64,000 nt of DNA from Dendrolimus kikuchii (GCA_019925095.2 CM034395.1:1684001-1748000); one strand, 5' to 3'; shown: positions 22,433 through 34,010, counted from the first letter of the stretch. The notes: a model not told the origin generated them from the sequence alone. Program-made: numbers and translations.

Positions 22433-22990
22433 ATGATCAGGAAATATACTATCTGCAATATAATGATATGTAATTTTATATAAATAGTATTATATTGTAT
22501 ATAGCTATTAACTTATGTCTATATTTGCATATATAGTGGAAAGAATGCATGATGAGAGAAACAGTAAACAGATATACAATGCAAAAGTGGATGGATGCAG
22601 AAGTCGTGGAAGGCCACGACACACCTTCCATGATCAAATTGATCGTGTACTAGCAGAAAGTGATGTCAGGAGCCTTAAGAACAGACGAGCGTGCATGACA
22701 AGAGCTATGAATGCCAAAGAAGCAAGTGGGGTGTGTAAGAATAAGCCTGAATGAAATGGCGTGAAGTTATGTATGTATGTATGTTATATATTTATTATTA
22801 AAATGTAAGTAATAATACGATAATTATGTATACCACCATCGCCACTCCTAGTCAGCAATATTCTTGCCACGGGTCGTCTGGAAGAGATCGCTTTTTAGCG
22901 ATAAGACCGCCCTTTGTACACAATTAGAATAATACTAGTTCGTAAGTTTTCTCTAACGGTGTACATTAAAGTATTATCTATCTATCTACC
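22433..22990 (+). mobile_element. LINE-D 3' end, split by an RTE-A copy
   Basis: Matches 55462-55780: the last codons (LQYNDM in the other copy), a 3' UTR with gccacgggtcgtctggaaga and a (tatc)n end. An RTE-A fragment sits inside at 22536-22784. Confidence 0.72.
22536..22784 (+). mobile_element. RTE-A LINE fragment nested in LINE-D
   Basis: Codes from VERMHDERNSKQIYNAK but lacks the WRSVVRAYPARELA segment: the frame jumps from KPE straight to the stop and tail. Its insertion site is continuous in the LINE-D copy at 54.8-55.8 kb. Confidence 0.8.
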
Positions 22991-23078
22991 TCATATTTAT
23001 TACTTGTATCTAAAGCACAGACTTAGCATCTTAGTCAAACCCTTTCGGGGTTTTAGATGTAGATATATAAAAATTATA

Positions 23079-23229
23079 CATACATTCATACATAACTTCA
23101 CGCCAGTTCCCTTGTGGGGTAGGCACGAACAACAGGGCGCCATTTAGGCTTATTCTTACACACCTCACTTGCTTCTTTGACATTCATAACTCTTGTCATG
23201 GACGCTCGTCTGTTCTTAAGACTCCTTAC
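23079..23229 (-). mobile_element. RTE-A LINE, short 3' fragment
   Basis: Reverse orientation, ends in the DVRSLKNR region. Flanked by a 16-bp exact duplication atatataaaaattata at 23063-23078 and 23230-23245, the longest seen. Confidence 0.85.
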
Positions 23230-23245
23230 ATATATAAAAATTATA

Positions 23246-24540
23246 TATGTAATTATTTGTATAACTAGATTTAAAAAAAAAACTTAAAGCCGTACTATTA
23301 CAAGAATAAACGTTAAATTATTTCCCATCATGAAGTTACCATGTTCACACATCAATCTAATCAAAATACCCTATTCAACATGGCCGCCATTCATGCGTAT
23401 AAGTATTCACAAAGCATCAAAAAACTACATGAAGCGTGATAATTGCACCAATATAAGGCACAACAAAGGATCCTATTAAAATAAATAAAATTACAAACCA
23501 GAATTTCAATTCAAAAAGGTAAATCGTACGTAAGTTTAAGCCCATTGTGATTCAAATCACAACAACGCAGGGTGTTTGGATGTCAGGATGACAGTGACGG
23601 TAAGGATCTGTCACAATTGACAATACAATATATCGTTGAGCCATAATGTTATGTGTTATACTTTAAAGCTTCTTATTATAAACATGTTAAGGGCCATTTA
23701 TATGGAGAGAGTTTCTCGCCTCGAAGATACGATTATCGAAAAAAATACTATCATTTAAAATAAACATACGACATCGTACTTAGAAGTGCGATAATCGTCT
23801 GGTCATTGAATATTGACGTCTCTGTGTAAACATAATATAGAATACCGTGCTCATCACCGGGCTCGAAAGGCAAGTCTCGCATTCAAATAAATTCAAATTG
23901 ATTTGTAGATACTCACATGAACTTGAAAAAATGTTATACGAGTTTTAGTTTAGACAAGTTGAGAAATAGTTGGCAAATATCTCAATGCGATTTGTGTCGT
24001 AGTGTAAACAAAACTCTTGACTGCAATTACCTCATGTATATCATACACGTACTCGTCGGCGAGTTTTTGTTTTTTGTTTAAATGTAAAGATTTCAATGCG
24101 ATTATTGTCTAAAGATCTAGCCTTAGAATAATTCTATGATCATATTTAAATAATGTTGTTCTTCATTTTTACATATTACACTTACGAGCATATAAACGTC
24201 ATACTTTACCAAGGTGAATAACGATTTAGCCCTGTTTTTCGTTGCTATGAGTGCAATTTTATTCATTGCATTAAAAAAGAAGATAATAACGGTCAAGAAA
24301 AAAACAAAAAATAAAAAACGTATTTGAATTAGATCATGAGTAGAAGACGATCCAAAAGAGGGGTTCATAACACCTTACTCGAAGAACTTAGATTCCTTAA
24401 CTATGATCATAGAGGATATTAATCACATGTAGTTATTACACTGTCACAGGTTCTTCATATAAAAACAAGTCGTACTTCTATGATCATATTTCTATGATAG
24501 TCTAATAAGGCTCTAAGAGATATGGGTTCTACTTTGATAT
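23246..24540. other. Unassigned AT-rich DNA
   Basis: No supported gene over 1.3 kb. Possible repeat debris at 23690-24120, where ctcgcc and ggcgag motifs occur in inverted orientation, but I could not define an element. Confidence 0.4.
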
Positions 24541-24853
24541 ATTTTTTTTTGGGGGGAGTTCAGCAGACAAGCAGACGGCCCACTTGATGGAAAGCGGTTA
24601 CCATCGCCTATGGACATTTGCACCATCAAAGTTACTACAAATGCGCTGCTGGTCTCTTAAGGGAGACTGGAACCTGGTCACTACTGCCGAAACACAACTC
24701 AAGGTTGTTATGGCGACATATTTTAGACCAGGGGTGGTAGCCATCCAGTCGGGTAAATGTCCTACTACCTGGCTGTGGGTTGTTAAGTCGCCTCTTACGA
24801 CAGGCCGCCCGGCCGCAGGAAATTGTATTCTTTCTCCGTTACTGCACGGATAA
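24541..24853 (-). mobile_element. SINE-B copy, left arm of an inverted composite
   Basis: Full-length reverse copy ending actgcacggataaa. It is joined by a 174-bp spacer to an inverted SINE-B copy (25028-25333). The same arrangement and the same spacer recur at 27604-28328. Confidence 0.82.
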
Positions 24854-25027
24854 ATGAATGAATGATGATACTGGACAGAAAGGCTTAGCCGGTATAGCGC
24901 TGCAAAGTTGCTGAGTGAAATCGCAGTAAAAGTGAGGATCAGACGTGGTCGCCATAGATGTAACTAAGGATAGAAATGTTTTTCAGTACATACAGTCATG
25001 TAGGACAGTATTAGTCAGATTCTATTC
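24854..25027. repeat. Spacer of SINE-B composite
   Basis: Contains ggacagaaaggcttagccgg and gttgctgagtgaaatcgcag. Recurs at 27894-28056 with few differences, showing that the whole composite was duplicated or transposed as one unit. Confidence 0.7.
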
Positions 25028-25333
25028 GCGCAGGAACGGAGAAAGAATACAATTTCCTGCGGCCGGGCGGCCTGTCGTAAGAGGCGACAAAACAACCCAC
25101 AGCCAGATGGCAGGGTATTTGCCTGTCTGGATGGCTCTCACCCATGGTCTACAGTATGCCGCCATAACAAGCTTGAGTTCCGGCATTAGTGGCCAGGTTC
25201 CAAACCCCATTTAGAGAGTGACAGCACACTTGTAGCACCTTTGGTGTTACACATGTCCATAGGCGATGGTAACCGCTTTTCTTCCGGTGGGTCATCTGCC
25301 TGTCTGCTGAACTCATGCAATAATTTAAAAAAA
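25028..25333 (+). mobile_element. SINE-B copy (variant), right arm of composite
   Basis: Begins cgcgcaggaacggagaaag rather than the usual ccgtgcagg and ends actcatgcaataattt. Belongs to the variant subfamily. Confidence 0.8.
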
Positions 25334-25399
25334 GGTGTTGAAAGTAAATAATGATCAACGAAAATTTAATATTTTCTTAAGTTTTCGCGACTTGTATAC

Positions 25400-25790
25400 A
25401 TAATAAAACTACGTTTTAACGGTTTTAAGCGCGGTAATTTTATTTGATTTTGGTTTTTCCGACGTTTCGGCCACTTTTCAGTGGCCGTGATCACGGAAGA
25501 CAAAGATGTCAAGTGTCAACGAGTATTGTTAAAGTTTTATTTAGCCTACCGCCAACTTGTTAATTTTAATTTTGTTTATGGTTATTATTTACACTATGGG
25601 AGCCTAATTTAATTTACTACCGCTTCGCATCATGTATTGGTTTGAAGAGAAGAAGCGGCGCAAGAAACTCTTCAGCAAACATGCCTAGCTCTAATAATTT
25701 TATATAATATTAAAATGGGTGGAAACGTCGGAAAAACCAAAATCAAATAAAATTACCGCGCTTAAAACCGTTAAAACGTAGTTTTATTAT
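25400..25790. mobile_element. MITE with 69-bp perfect inverted ends
   Basis: The first and last 69 bp are exact reverse complements (taataaaactacgttttaac at the left edge). Flanking ta/ta is consistent with a Tc1/mariner-type TA duplication, but the boundary is ambiguous. The interior has cagtggccgtgatcac and aagaagcggcgcaagaaac segments. No transposase. A second, diverged copy lies at 60518-61316. Confidence 0.75.
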
Positions 25791-26180
25791 AACGGAAATT
25801 TAGCTAAATTTAAAGACAAAATGAATCGTCTAATATCGCTTAAACTGTACTAGAATGTATGTAAAACATTCGTTTTATGAATTTAATTTACCATCAAAGC
25901 CAAAAGAACCCTAATCCAGGTACGTATCCTAAAATTACGATAATAACTCCGGCAATCTCCGACAATACCGAGGGCAGGTCCGTAATTCGAGACCAGTAAT
26001 AACCGTGCATAATTCAACCGATAATATGTTAATACTCCCCTTACATTTATGCTAATCATTGGTTTTGGCCGGGTTATACGCCATTAATCTTCCTCTTGTT
26101 TTTCAAACGTGTCTTAACACACTATGCGCGTTTCGCCAGTTAATTGTTTTTTTTCCCTAGTAGAAAATAGCCGTTTAACT
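25791..26180. other. Unassigned DNA
   Basis: No gene or recognised repeat seen. Confidence 0.4.
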
Positions 26181-26494
26181 ATCCGTGCAGGAACGGAGAA
26201 AGTAACACAATTTCCTGCGGCCGGGCGGTCTGTCGTAAGAGGCCGCAAAACAACCTAGAGCCAGGTGGTAGGGTATTTGCTCGACTGGATGACGACCACC
26301 CCTGGTCTAGAGTATGCCGCCAAAACAACCTTGTGTTGTGTTCCGGCATTAGTGACCAGGTTCCAGTCTCCCTTAAGAGAGCAGCAGCGCATTTGTAGCA
26401 CCTTTGGTGTTGCAAATGTTCATAGGCGATGGTAACCGTTGTCCATCAAGTGGGCCGTCTGCCTGTCTGCTGAACTCCTGCAATAAAAAAAAAA
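26181..26494 (+). mobile_element. SINE-B copy, full length
   Basis: Runs from atccgtgcaggaacggagaa to cctgcaataaaaaaaaa, about 314 bp. The shared 5' start among many copies argues for a defined full-length element. Confidence 0.83.
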
Positions 26495-26584
26495 CTGGAT
26501 TTTAAATTAAGTAGGGCTGGCTACGCTGCTTCAACAGCTGAAGATCTCAAGTGAATATGGAAGGGGTTGCATATTTGTACCGTT

Positions 26585-26860
26585 GGGAGTTGAAACTTTA
26601 GGTCCGAGGGGTCCATCAGCAAAGGGTTTCTCCAAAGAAAGTAAGAAACTCTTCGATACCACCCGTGATCAGATGGTTGGTTCGTATTTCACGCAACGAA
26701 TCAGCATTGCCATGCAGCGTGGCAATACTGCCAGCCTTCTGTGCACGCTTCCCTCTGGAAGCAATTTGCTACATAGTTTATATTAATTTATTTATAGTTT
26801 CATTTATTTTTTAGTAGTCAATGGGTTTTTTAAGTTAGTTTAGTTTTTATATAAAACTAG
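26585..26860 (+). pseudogene. P-family protein C-terminus, best-preserved copy
   Basis: An open stretch reads LGPRGPSAKGFSKESKKLF, then TTRDQMVGSYFTQRISIAMQ, then RGNTASLLCTLPSGSNLL, and stops about seven codons later. Homologous to 8266-8440, 61622-61825 and others. The upstream part of the protein is not present. A Helitron-like element follows directly. Confidence 0.65.
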
Positions 26861-26866
26861 CTGTGC

Positions 26867-27111
26867 CCGCGACGCCGTCCGCGTGGAATTTGTTTTCAAA
26901 GCCCCCCCGATTTTGAAACATTTTTCATTTCTGCTCCGCTTCTATTAGTCTTAGCGTGATGATATATAGCCTATAGCCTTCCTCGATAAATGGGCTATCT
27001 AACACTGAAAGAATTTTTCAAATCAGACCAGTAGTTCCTGAGATTAGCGCGTTTAAACAAACAAACAAACTGTTCAGCTTTATACACAGATACACTCCAC
27101 ATTAGTATAAG
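26867..27111 (-). mobile_element. Helitron-like element (family 2)
   Basis: CTAG at the left edge, then ctgtgcccgcgacgccgtcc; the right end has attagtataag with the final TC altered. Confidence 0.72.
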
Positions 27112-27603
27112 TTTAGCATTAAAATTAGAATAAATTAATATAATAAGTTATTCGTAAGACACATACACCTCAACAGAAAAATCAATAAATTAATGTCACA
27201 CACAAGAACCAAAACAACTAATAAGCGTGTTAAATTCAAAAAATTCAATCTAGAAATTAAGTCGTAAAAAAGGGTACGGAACTCGAGTCCGTAGAGTTGT
27301 TAATAATAAATAATAATAAAAAAAACCACAAAAAAATAAAAACATATTCATCAAATTATTTACGCAAGAAGCCTTAATTAGGCAAACATGCAGAATCCCA
27401 CAAAAAGTGGCTTAATCATCAATGCGAATGTCGAGGCAGCACAACACTAGTGCAAAGACTCAAAAGAACTAAGCCGTTTGAATTAGTGTAGTGTACTCTA
27501 GTGTATAGTGATATAAAAATACTACATTAGTGATGTTTAAAACACGAGAGCATTGTGAATGCGCCCTTACAGACAATTAAATGATCAAGTGCCAACGAAC
27601 ACA
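27112..27603. other. Unassigned AT-rich DNA
   Basis: No gene seen. Confidence 0.4.
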
Positions 27604-27893
27604 GATCAGCAGACAGGCCGACTTGATGGAAAGCGGTTACCATCGCCTATGGGCATTTGCAACAGCAAAGTTGCTGCAAATGTGCTGCTGCTCTCTTAAG
27701 GGAGACTGGAACCTGGTCACTAATGCCGGAACACAACACAAGGTTGTTATGGCGACATACTTTAGACCAGGGGTGGTAGCCATCCAGTCGGGCAAATGCC
27801 CTACCACCTGCCTGTGGGTTGTTTAGTCGTCTCTTACGACAGGCCGCCCGGCCGCAGGAAATTGTATTCTTTCTCCGTTCCTGCACGGATAAA
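27604..27893 (-). mobile_element. SINE-B copy, left arm of second composite
   Basis: Starts gatcagcagacaggc without the poly(T), ends cctgcacggataaa. Same partner and spacer as at 24541-25333. Confidence 0.8.
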
Positions 27894-28328
27894 TGAATGA
27901 ATGATGATACTGGACAGAAAGGCTGAGCCGGTATAGCGCTGCAAAGTTGCTGAGTGAAATCGCAGTAAAAGTGAGGATCAGGCGTAGTTGCCATACGTGT
28001 AACTAAGGATAGAAATGTTTTTCAGTCATGTGGTACAGCATTAGTCAGATTCTATTCGCGCAGGAACGGAGAAAGAATACAATTTCCTGCGGCTGGGCGG
28101 CCTGGCCTAAGAGGCGACAAAACAACCCACAGCCCGGTGGCAGGGCATTTGCCCGTCTGGATGGCTCTCACCCTTGGTCTAGAGTATGCCGCCATAACAA
28201 GCTTGAGTTCCGGCATTAGTGGCCAGGTTCCAGACCCCATTTAGAGAGCGGCAGCACATATGTAGCACCTTTGGTGTTAGACATGTCCATAGGCGATGGT
28301 AACCGCTTGTCATCCGGTGGGTCAGCTG
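27894..28328 (+). mobile_element. Spacer and right SINE-B arm of second composite
   Basis: Spacer 27894-28056 and variant SINE-B arm 28057-28328. The right end stops at gggtcagctg, so this composite is shortened at its outer right edge. Confidence 0.75.
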
Positions 28329-28389
28329 TTAGATATCGTTAATAGGTTAAAACTAAATTACTTATTACTCTCTATAGGCTAGATTGTAA

Positions 28390-29062
28390 TATTTGTAATG
28401 TATATATTAATACGTGAAGCAAAAACTTTGTACCCCTTTTTACGAAAATTGCGCAGACAGAGGAGTATAAAATTTCGCACACTTATAGTATGTAGAGAAA
28501 CAGGCCAGAATGCTAATATTTTTTTTTAATTATGCATATAAAATACATTAAATTAATAAAAAAAACATTACACACACTACCATGTATTTGACACACACAC
28601 ACGCATATATACTCTTTTGTTTATTGTTAAAGTCAAATTAACAGTGTAGCCTTGGCGAAATCTGTGATTATAGAAGTATATAGTCTTTGACAACAGAACC
28701 TTAATTATGTTTAAACTTATACATACATACATACATAACTTCACGCCAGTTCCCTTGCGGGGTAGGCACGAACAACAGAGCGCCATTTAGGCTTATTCTT
28801 ACACACCTCACTTGCTTCTTTGACATTCATAACTCTTGTCATGCACGCTCGTCTGTTCTTAAGGCTCCTGACATCACCTTCTGCTAGTACACGATCAATT
28901 TGATCATGGAAGGTGTGTCGTGGCCTTCCACGACTTCTGCATCCATCCACTTTTGCATTGTATATCTGTTTATTCATTCTTTCGTCATGTTTAAACTTAT
29001 AATTGTAATTAATTATTATGGTCGAATTTCGACCACGGGCGACCACTCGTAGCAATGTAATT
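28390..29062 (-). repeat. H-family repeat, split by an RTE-A copy
   Basis: Reverse complement aligns with 39115-39665: shared blocks include gtcgaaattcgaccataat, ctataatcacaga and gcgcaattttcgtaaaaagg. Non-coding. An RTE-A fragment is inserted at 28722-28986. Confidence 0.65.
28722..28986 (-). mobile_element. RTE-A LINE nested in H-family repeat
   Basis: Reverse orientation; codes from HDERMNKQIYNAK to ARELA. atgtttaaacttata (15 bp) flanks it exactly at 28707-28721 and 28987-29001. Confidence 0.85.
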
Positions 29063-29392
29063 GCTAAACAATTACACATTTTTACAATTTACACATTTTA
29101 AAAAACATGAAACACTGCTTAGAACACAGTAGTCCGACCGCTAGATAACAGATGGCGCTGTGAGTCTCAAATGCAAGTCAAAAGGCAACTATGTAGACAT
29201 ACAAAAGCATGTCAAAGTCAAGTCACGGTATCTTGACAACTTTATTACAATCTGTAAATTAAATCGAAATAATTAAATTAGATATTTATTAGAATCGATA
29301 TAAACACATAATGAACTACAAGTGGAATCTATTTGGTCGAATCGTTCTCAAGTTTTGCGCTTAGCAACATTCATTTTTATTTATATATAAAA
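29063..29392. other. Unassigned AT-rich DNA
   Basis: No gene seen; a gatggcgctgtgag patch at 29152-29165 is typical repeat debris. Confidence 0.35.
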
Positions 29393-29612
29393 CTAGCTGT
29401 GCCAGCGTGGAATTTGTATTCAAAACCTCCCGATTCTGAAACATTCATCATTGGTGCTCCGCTCCTATTAGTCTCAGCGTGATGATATATAGCCTATAGC
29501 CTTCCTCGATAAATGAGCTATCTAACACTGAAAGAATTTTTCAAATCAGACCAGTAGCTCCTGAGATAAGCGCGTTCAAACAAACAAACTCTTTAGCTTT
29601 ATATAGTATATA
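29393..29612 (-). mobile_element. Helitron-like element (family 2)
   Basis: CTAG at 29393-29396 and the conserved tgatgatatatagcctatag and agattagcgcg-like segments in reverse. Its 5' end meets the 5' end of the next element head to head. Confidence 0.68.
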
Positions 29613-29805
29613 CTTAATGTTATAGAGGTAAAGTTTGTGAGTTGTGACGTTGTAGGGGATAATCTCTGGATCTATTAAACCGATTTAAAAAATTCTTTTA
29701 CTGTTATAAAGCTACGTTAACAGGGAGTGTCATAGGCTATATAACATGACGCTATATACCACGGGGGCGGGACAGAGCGCGGGTGAAACCGCGCCGGGCC
29801 GCTAG
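29613..29805 (+). mobile_element. Helitron-like element (another family)
   Basis: Ends gccgggccgCTAG before T. The body (gttgtaggggataatctctg) differs from families 1 and 2. The start is approximate. Confidence 0.6.
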
Positions 29806-30330
29806 TATAAGATAAGATAAGATTATATAACGGTAAAAACTTGTAACAAAATATCGTATTAGCAGTTTAGTATAGTTTATCTCCTTTAATACCATCGGAA
29901 ATTATTTTAGAATATTATTATCAAACGCCAAAATCTTTTAAATAAGGCCAATACTATTTTGCAATAGATAAAATCTTGTTTTTCCATTAAATTTGTTTAT
30001 AATCTGATTAAGAATATAAATTTAATATCAAATTTCTCATTTATAAAAAGGATTAGTCCGTTCTCCATTTTTGCATACAAGTTGTTCTTAAAAATGGATT
30101 TTATATTTTCAACTAAAACACATAAATTATGTAAAATAACATTATTTATGTGCTGTTTTGTAATTGTATGTTTGAAATGAGTTTGTCCGTGTCAAAGCTA
30201 TATTTTATTAAAAAATAAATTATAATATAAATGATAATGTTCTTAGAAATTTAGTTGAATATCATCTTTTATTTAAGTCCCACTTAGTTAATATATAGTT
30301 TGTAAATAGCAATTAATATCCGGCATTTAA
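29806..30330. other. Unassigned AT-rich DNA
   Basis: No gene seen. Confidence 0.4.
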
Positions 30331-31102
30331 TCTATACTAATATTATAAAGCTGAAGAGTTTGCTTGTTTAAACGCGCTAATCTCAGGAACCGCCGGTCCG
30401 ATTTGAAAAATTCTTTCAGTGTTGAATAGTACATTTATCGAGGAAGGCTATGGGCTATATTATATTTTCAAAAAAATTAGGGATCCTTACTAAAAGTCCA
30501 ATAATGCAACCCAAGGAGTAAAAAACAACCCGAAAAAATCCTTACACGGCGTGCGCTGCGAAAACTATTGATTATAGAACAAAACAATGTACTACCACTT
30601 TGCAGAAAATATAATTTTCTACAAAAAAATATCTCGTAATCATATGTCTAACTATTGTAGTTATCTCACAATAAGTGTCTTCTTTTATTTTTTTATATAA
30701 TTAAAATGCCGTCTCTTCAAAATCTCTTTATTTTGTACCTTGGTATTAATCCTTATCAAAATAAATTACTCCATATTCAAGACGAATTCAATACCTTTCT
30801 AGAACTTTTTGAATTATTCAATTCGGACGTTTCATTCAAAACATAACGCGATATTTAAAATGTAAGTATTAGTGTTGTAGCCAAATATACTAATATTGTT
30901 TGATTGAACGCGCTAATCTCAGAAACTACTGGTCTGATTTTAAAAATTCTTTCAGTGTTAGATAGCCCATTTATCGAGGAAGGCTATGGGCTATATATCA
31001 TCACGCTAAGACCAATAAGAACGGAGCACCAATGTAGAATGTTTCAAAATCAGTGGGTTTTTAAAGCAAATTCCACGCGGACGACGTCGCGGGCACAGCT
31101 AG
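30331..31102 (+). mobile_element. Composite Helitron-like region (family 2)
   Basis: Starts TCtatactaatattataaag. After about 210 bp it changes to an AT-rich body; at 30890 a second family-2 start (atactaatattgtttgattg) begins and runs to CTAG at 31099-31102 followed by T. The region at 36330-36757 has the same two starts but lacks about 350 bp between them. Confidence 0.62.
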
Positions 31103-31125
31103 TTATTTATAATAATAATCATCTA

Positions 31126-31655
31126 TAAGGCCCCTGACAACGTGATTGCCTTAACCAGCCGGCATGGAGTGGAGATCGCTAGGGCTAAGACTCAAGCTCC
31201 AGGGGTGGAAGTGATAAATGGCATCACGTCAGAAGTAGCTACGGTAAACCTGCAGTCCACCTTTCTACACCCCTTAGCCACTCACACCCATATTGCCCCT
31301 GTCTTCTATGACATTTTTAGGGCCCCATACAGGGAGTGGCGAGTCACCGTCTGCCCATTTTTCCATGTTCTCAGAACATTGCGACGGGCAGACGCCATAC
31401 TCCCCATATTCCCAGACCCCTAGTACTACTAGCAGTTCACCCCAATAGCCCTTTACTTTTTGTTCTCATTTCCCACAATATTCCTACACTAACCGGGGCT
31501 TGTCCTTGGGTGCATTATTATATGATGTAGACAGGGATAATCGCCAGTGAGTGTCACACCACATTTACATTGAATTTGTCAAGGGGCCTCTACGTGTTGG
31601 TCTTCCCATGGCCCCACGCAAGCCCTCCAAATGTCCCGTGGTCTTCAAAGACATA
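31126..31655. repeat. E-family dispersed repeat, inverted copy
   Basis: Inverted relative to 20484-21090, with about 530 bp in common. The short open frames here are not conserved in the other copies. Confidence 0.62.
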
Positions 31656-31690
31656 CACTATATAATCTATTGAACTTATTGCATATATGT

Positions 31691-31888
31691 GCCAGGTGGT
31701 AGGATATTTGCCTGACTGGATGGCTACCACCCCTGATCTAGAGTGTGCCGCCATAACAATTTTGAGTTGTGTTACGGCATCAGTCATCAATCACGACTGG
31801 TATTGTCAATGTCCTTAGGCAACAGTAACCACTTTCCATCACAGTTGGATCGTCAGCCTGTCTGCTGAGCTTCAGCAATATCAAAAGT
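31691..31888 (+). mobile_element. SINE-B copy, diverged
   Basis: Begins gccaggtggtaggatatttg and ends near gcttcagcaatatc. More decayed than most copies, with a deletion of the segment around the cttaagagagcagcag motif. Confidence 0.65.
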
Positions 31889-32064
31889 CTGTAAGTTCAC
31901 TAGAATGCATAGGCCTCTGGTTCGATTCCTGACAGGGTAAAATTTGTGTATTGAGTTCTGTAGCATTTTAACACCAGGATTATCCGGTCCTCTTTACCGT
32001 TTACAACTTGGGCAAAGAAGCCAACCCTCGAGACCCCATCTGCATATTTAATGGTCATTAAGTA

Positions 32065-32972
32065 TGGTAGAAGAAGCATGAAAGTAGGATAAACGCAGTT
32101 GAATTGAGAGCTTTGAGAAGTATATGTGCGGTTAGATTGAATGATATGATAAGGCACAGTGTGATAAAAGAACTCTGTAGATTGAAAGAAGATGTAATAA
32201 CAAGAGTTGAGAATGGAATTTTAAGGTGGTTTGGACATGTAGAGAGAATGGATAAAAGTAGAATCACAAAACAAATGTATGACAGCATTGTGAATGGTAG
32301 AGTTGCTGCTGGTAGACCGAGACGAACACACCATAATCAAATATCAGAAGCGTTAAAGAGAAGTCAGGTAAAAAGCATCTTAAATGAACGTGCATGTATG
32401 AAGAGGTTTATGAAAGTAGGTGAAGCGAAAGTATGGAAGAGAGAGCATGAAAGTAGAGTAAACGCGGTTGAGATGCGAGCACTGCGCAAAATCTGCGGAG
32501 TGACGCTCGCTAACCGCGTTCGTAATACCGAAGTAAGAAAGAGAGTTGCTCTGAAAGAGAGTGTCGGGGTGAAGGTAAGGAAAGGAATGCGCCGGTGGTT
32601 CGGGCATGTGGAAAGAATGCATGATGAAAGAATGACTAAACAGATATACAATGCAAATGTGGATGGATGCAGAAGTCGTGGAAGGCCACGACACACCTTC
32701 CATGATCAAATTGATCGTGTACTAGCGGAGGGTGATGTCAGGAGCCTTAAGAACAGACAAGCGTGCATGACAAGGGTTATGAATGTCAAAGAGGCAAGTG
32801 AGGTGTGTAAGAATGGGCCTAAATGGCGCTCTGTTGTTCCCGCAAGGGAACTGGCGTGAAGTTATGTATGTATGTATGTATGTGAAGCGAAAGTGTTTTG
32901 TCAGGATCGTCGCAAGTGGAGATCCATAATCTCTGCCTACCCCTATGGGAAACAGGCGTAATATAATGTTAT
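32065..32972 (+). mobile_element. RTE-A2 LINE fragment, host of a nested RTE-A
   Basis: Codes ALRSICAVRLNDMIRHS, then ILRWFGHVERMDKSRITKQ and GRPRRTHHNQIS, related to but clearly different from RTE-A. Its frame breaks at MKVGEAKV (32432) and resumes after the nested element with a tail coding RKWRSIISAYPYGKQA and stop near 32959. An 11-bp duplication gtcattaagta flanks the whole at 32054-32064 and 32973-32983. Confidence 0.88.
32433..32881 (+). mobile_element. RTE-A LINE nested inside RTE-A2
   Basis: Codes from WKREHESRVNAVEMRALRK to PARELA, then (tatg)n. gtgaagcgaaagt at 32420-32432 is repeated exactly at 32882-32894. Removing the insert restores a continuous RTE-A2 coding end. A four-residue deletion (RAYP) near the C-terminus separates it from other copies. 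Confidence 0.9.
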
Positions 32973-32983
32973 GTCATTAAGTA

Positions 32984-34010
32984 CGCAAACCTGCGATATC
33001 TGAGCAAGCTATGTCTTCATACAAAATAACTCATCCTACATAATCTGTACTATATTATTATTGTTTATCCCGGAATGATGTACCGTTCCCGTGTATAAAT
33101 ACGCGAGCAAAGCTGCTAGCAAAATCTTATATAAATTTTAAAGCTTTTTTTTAAGACGGAACCACAAAGTTGCCGAACTGTCACACACGGCTCATTGGGA
33201 AGTACCACAAATTTGTGGTCAAATACAGATAATTGAAACGAACGTTGAAACTGACGCTTTTTCCCTCTAACTACATAGAACTTGTATTAGAATGAAAGAG
33301 ACGATATAATTCTCTTTATTTTGATATATAATAAACGTTACGCTTGAAAACCGAACAAGCCCGATTTTTTAACATGGTAAATGTCGTCTCTCTGCGGTGG
33401 TTTGAAATAAAGTCATTTTTAATCTATAAATTAAATTACAGTAATAAAACTACTTATTTAATATTGGTAACTACTTTTTGAAAACTATAAAGGGCATAAC
33501 ATATTATTCCAAACTTGTTTATAAAAAAAATATTATTAACATTTGCCTCTGAATCACGTTACCAAAGGTATTCAGTTTTGACTACCATGAATAAAAAAGA
33601 GACGCCATTTTTTTTTGTCACGCACTTGGCGGATTTATTCAGTAGTAAAAACTGCGTGCTATTATACCAGTTCTGCAGTAAAGCCACCTGTCCATCGGCT
33701 TTTCGTGCGACCAATTAAGCTTTTGACAGTTGAATTTCCGACATGACATGGGCCTAATCAAAATAGCATTATTAAAAAAAAGGTCTGACATTAACACTGA
33801 CAGCTCACGGTTACGTTATTAACGACTCTCGACGCCCGTTTCTCGATGGTCTTTTTTTAGGGTTCCGTGAATTTTTAATAATGAATGTAATGTTTACACT
33901 TTGGTTCAATTTAATTAAACAAAATTTTGAGCACCATCAGTGTATCGAAATTGGAAGGACACAAAGGGAACTCATCGGATCTCCTTCAAGTGGTTACACA
34001 ACACAGTTTT
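32984..34010. other. Unassigned AT-rich DNA
   Basis: About 1 kb without a recognisable gene or repeat. Confidence 0.4.
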
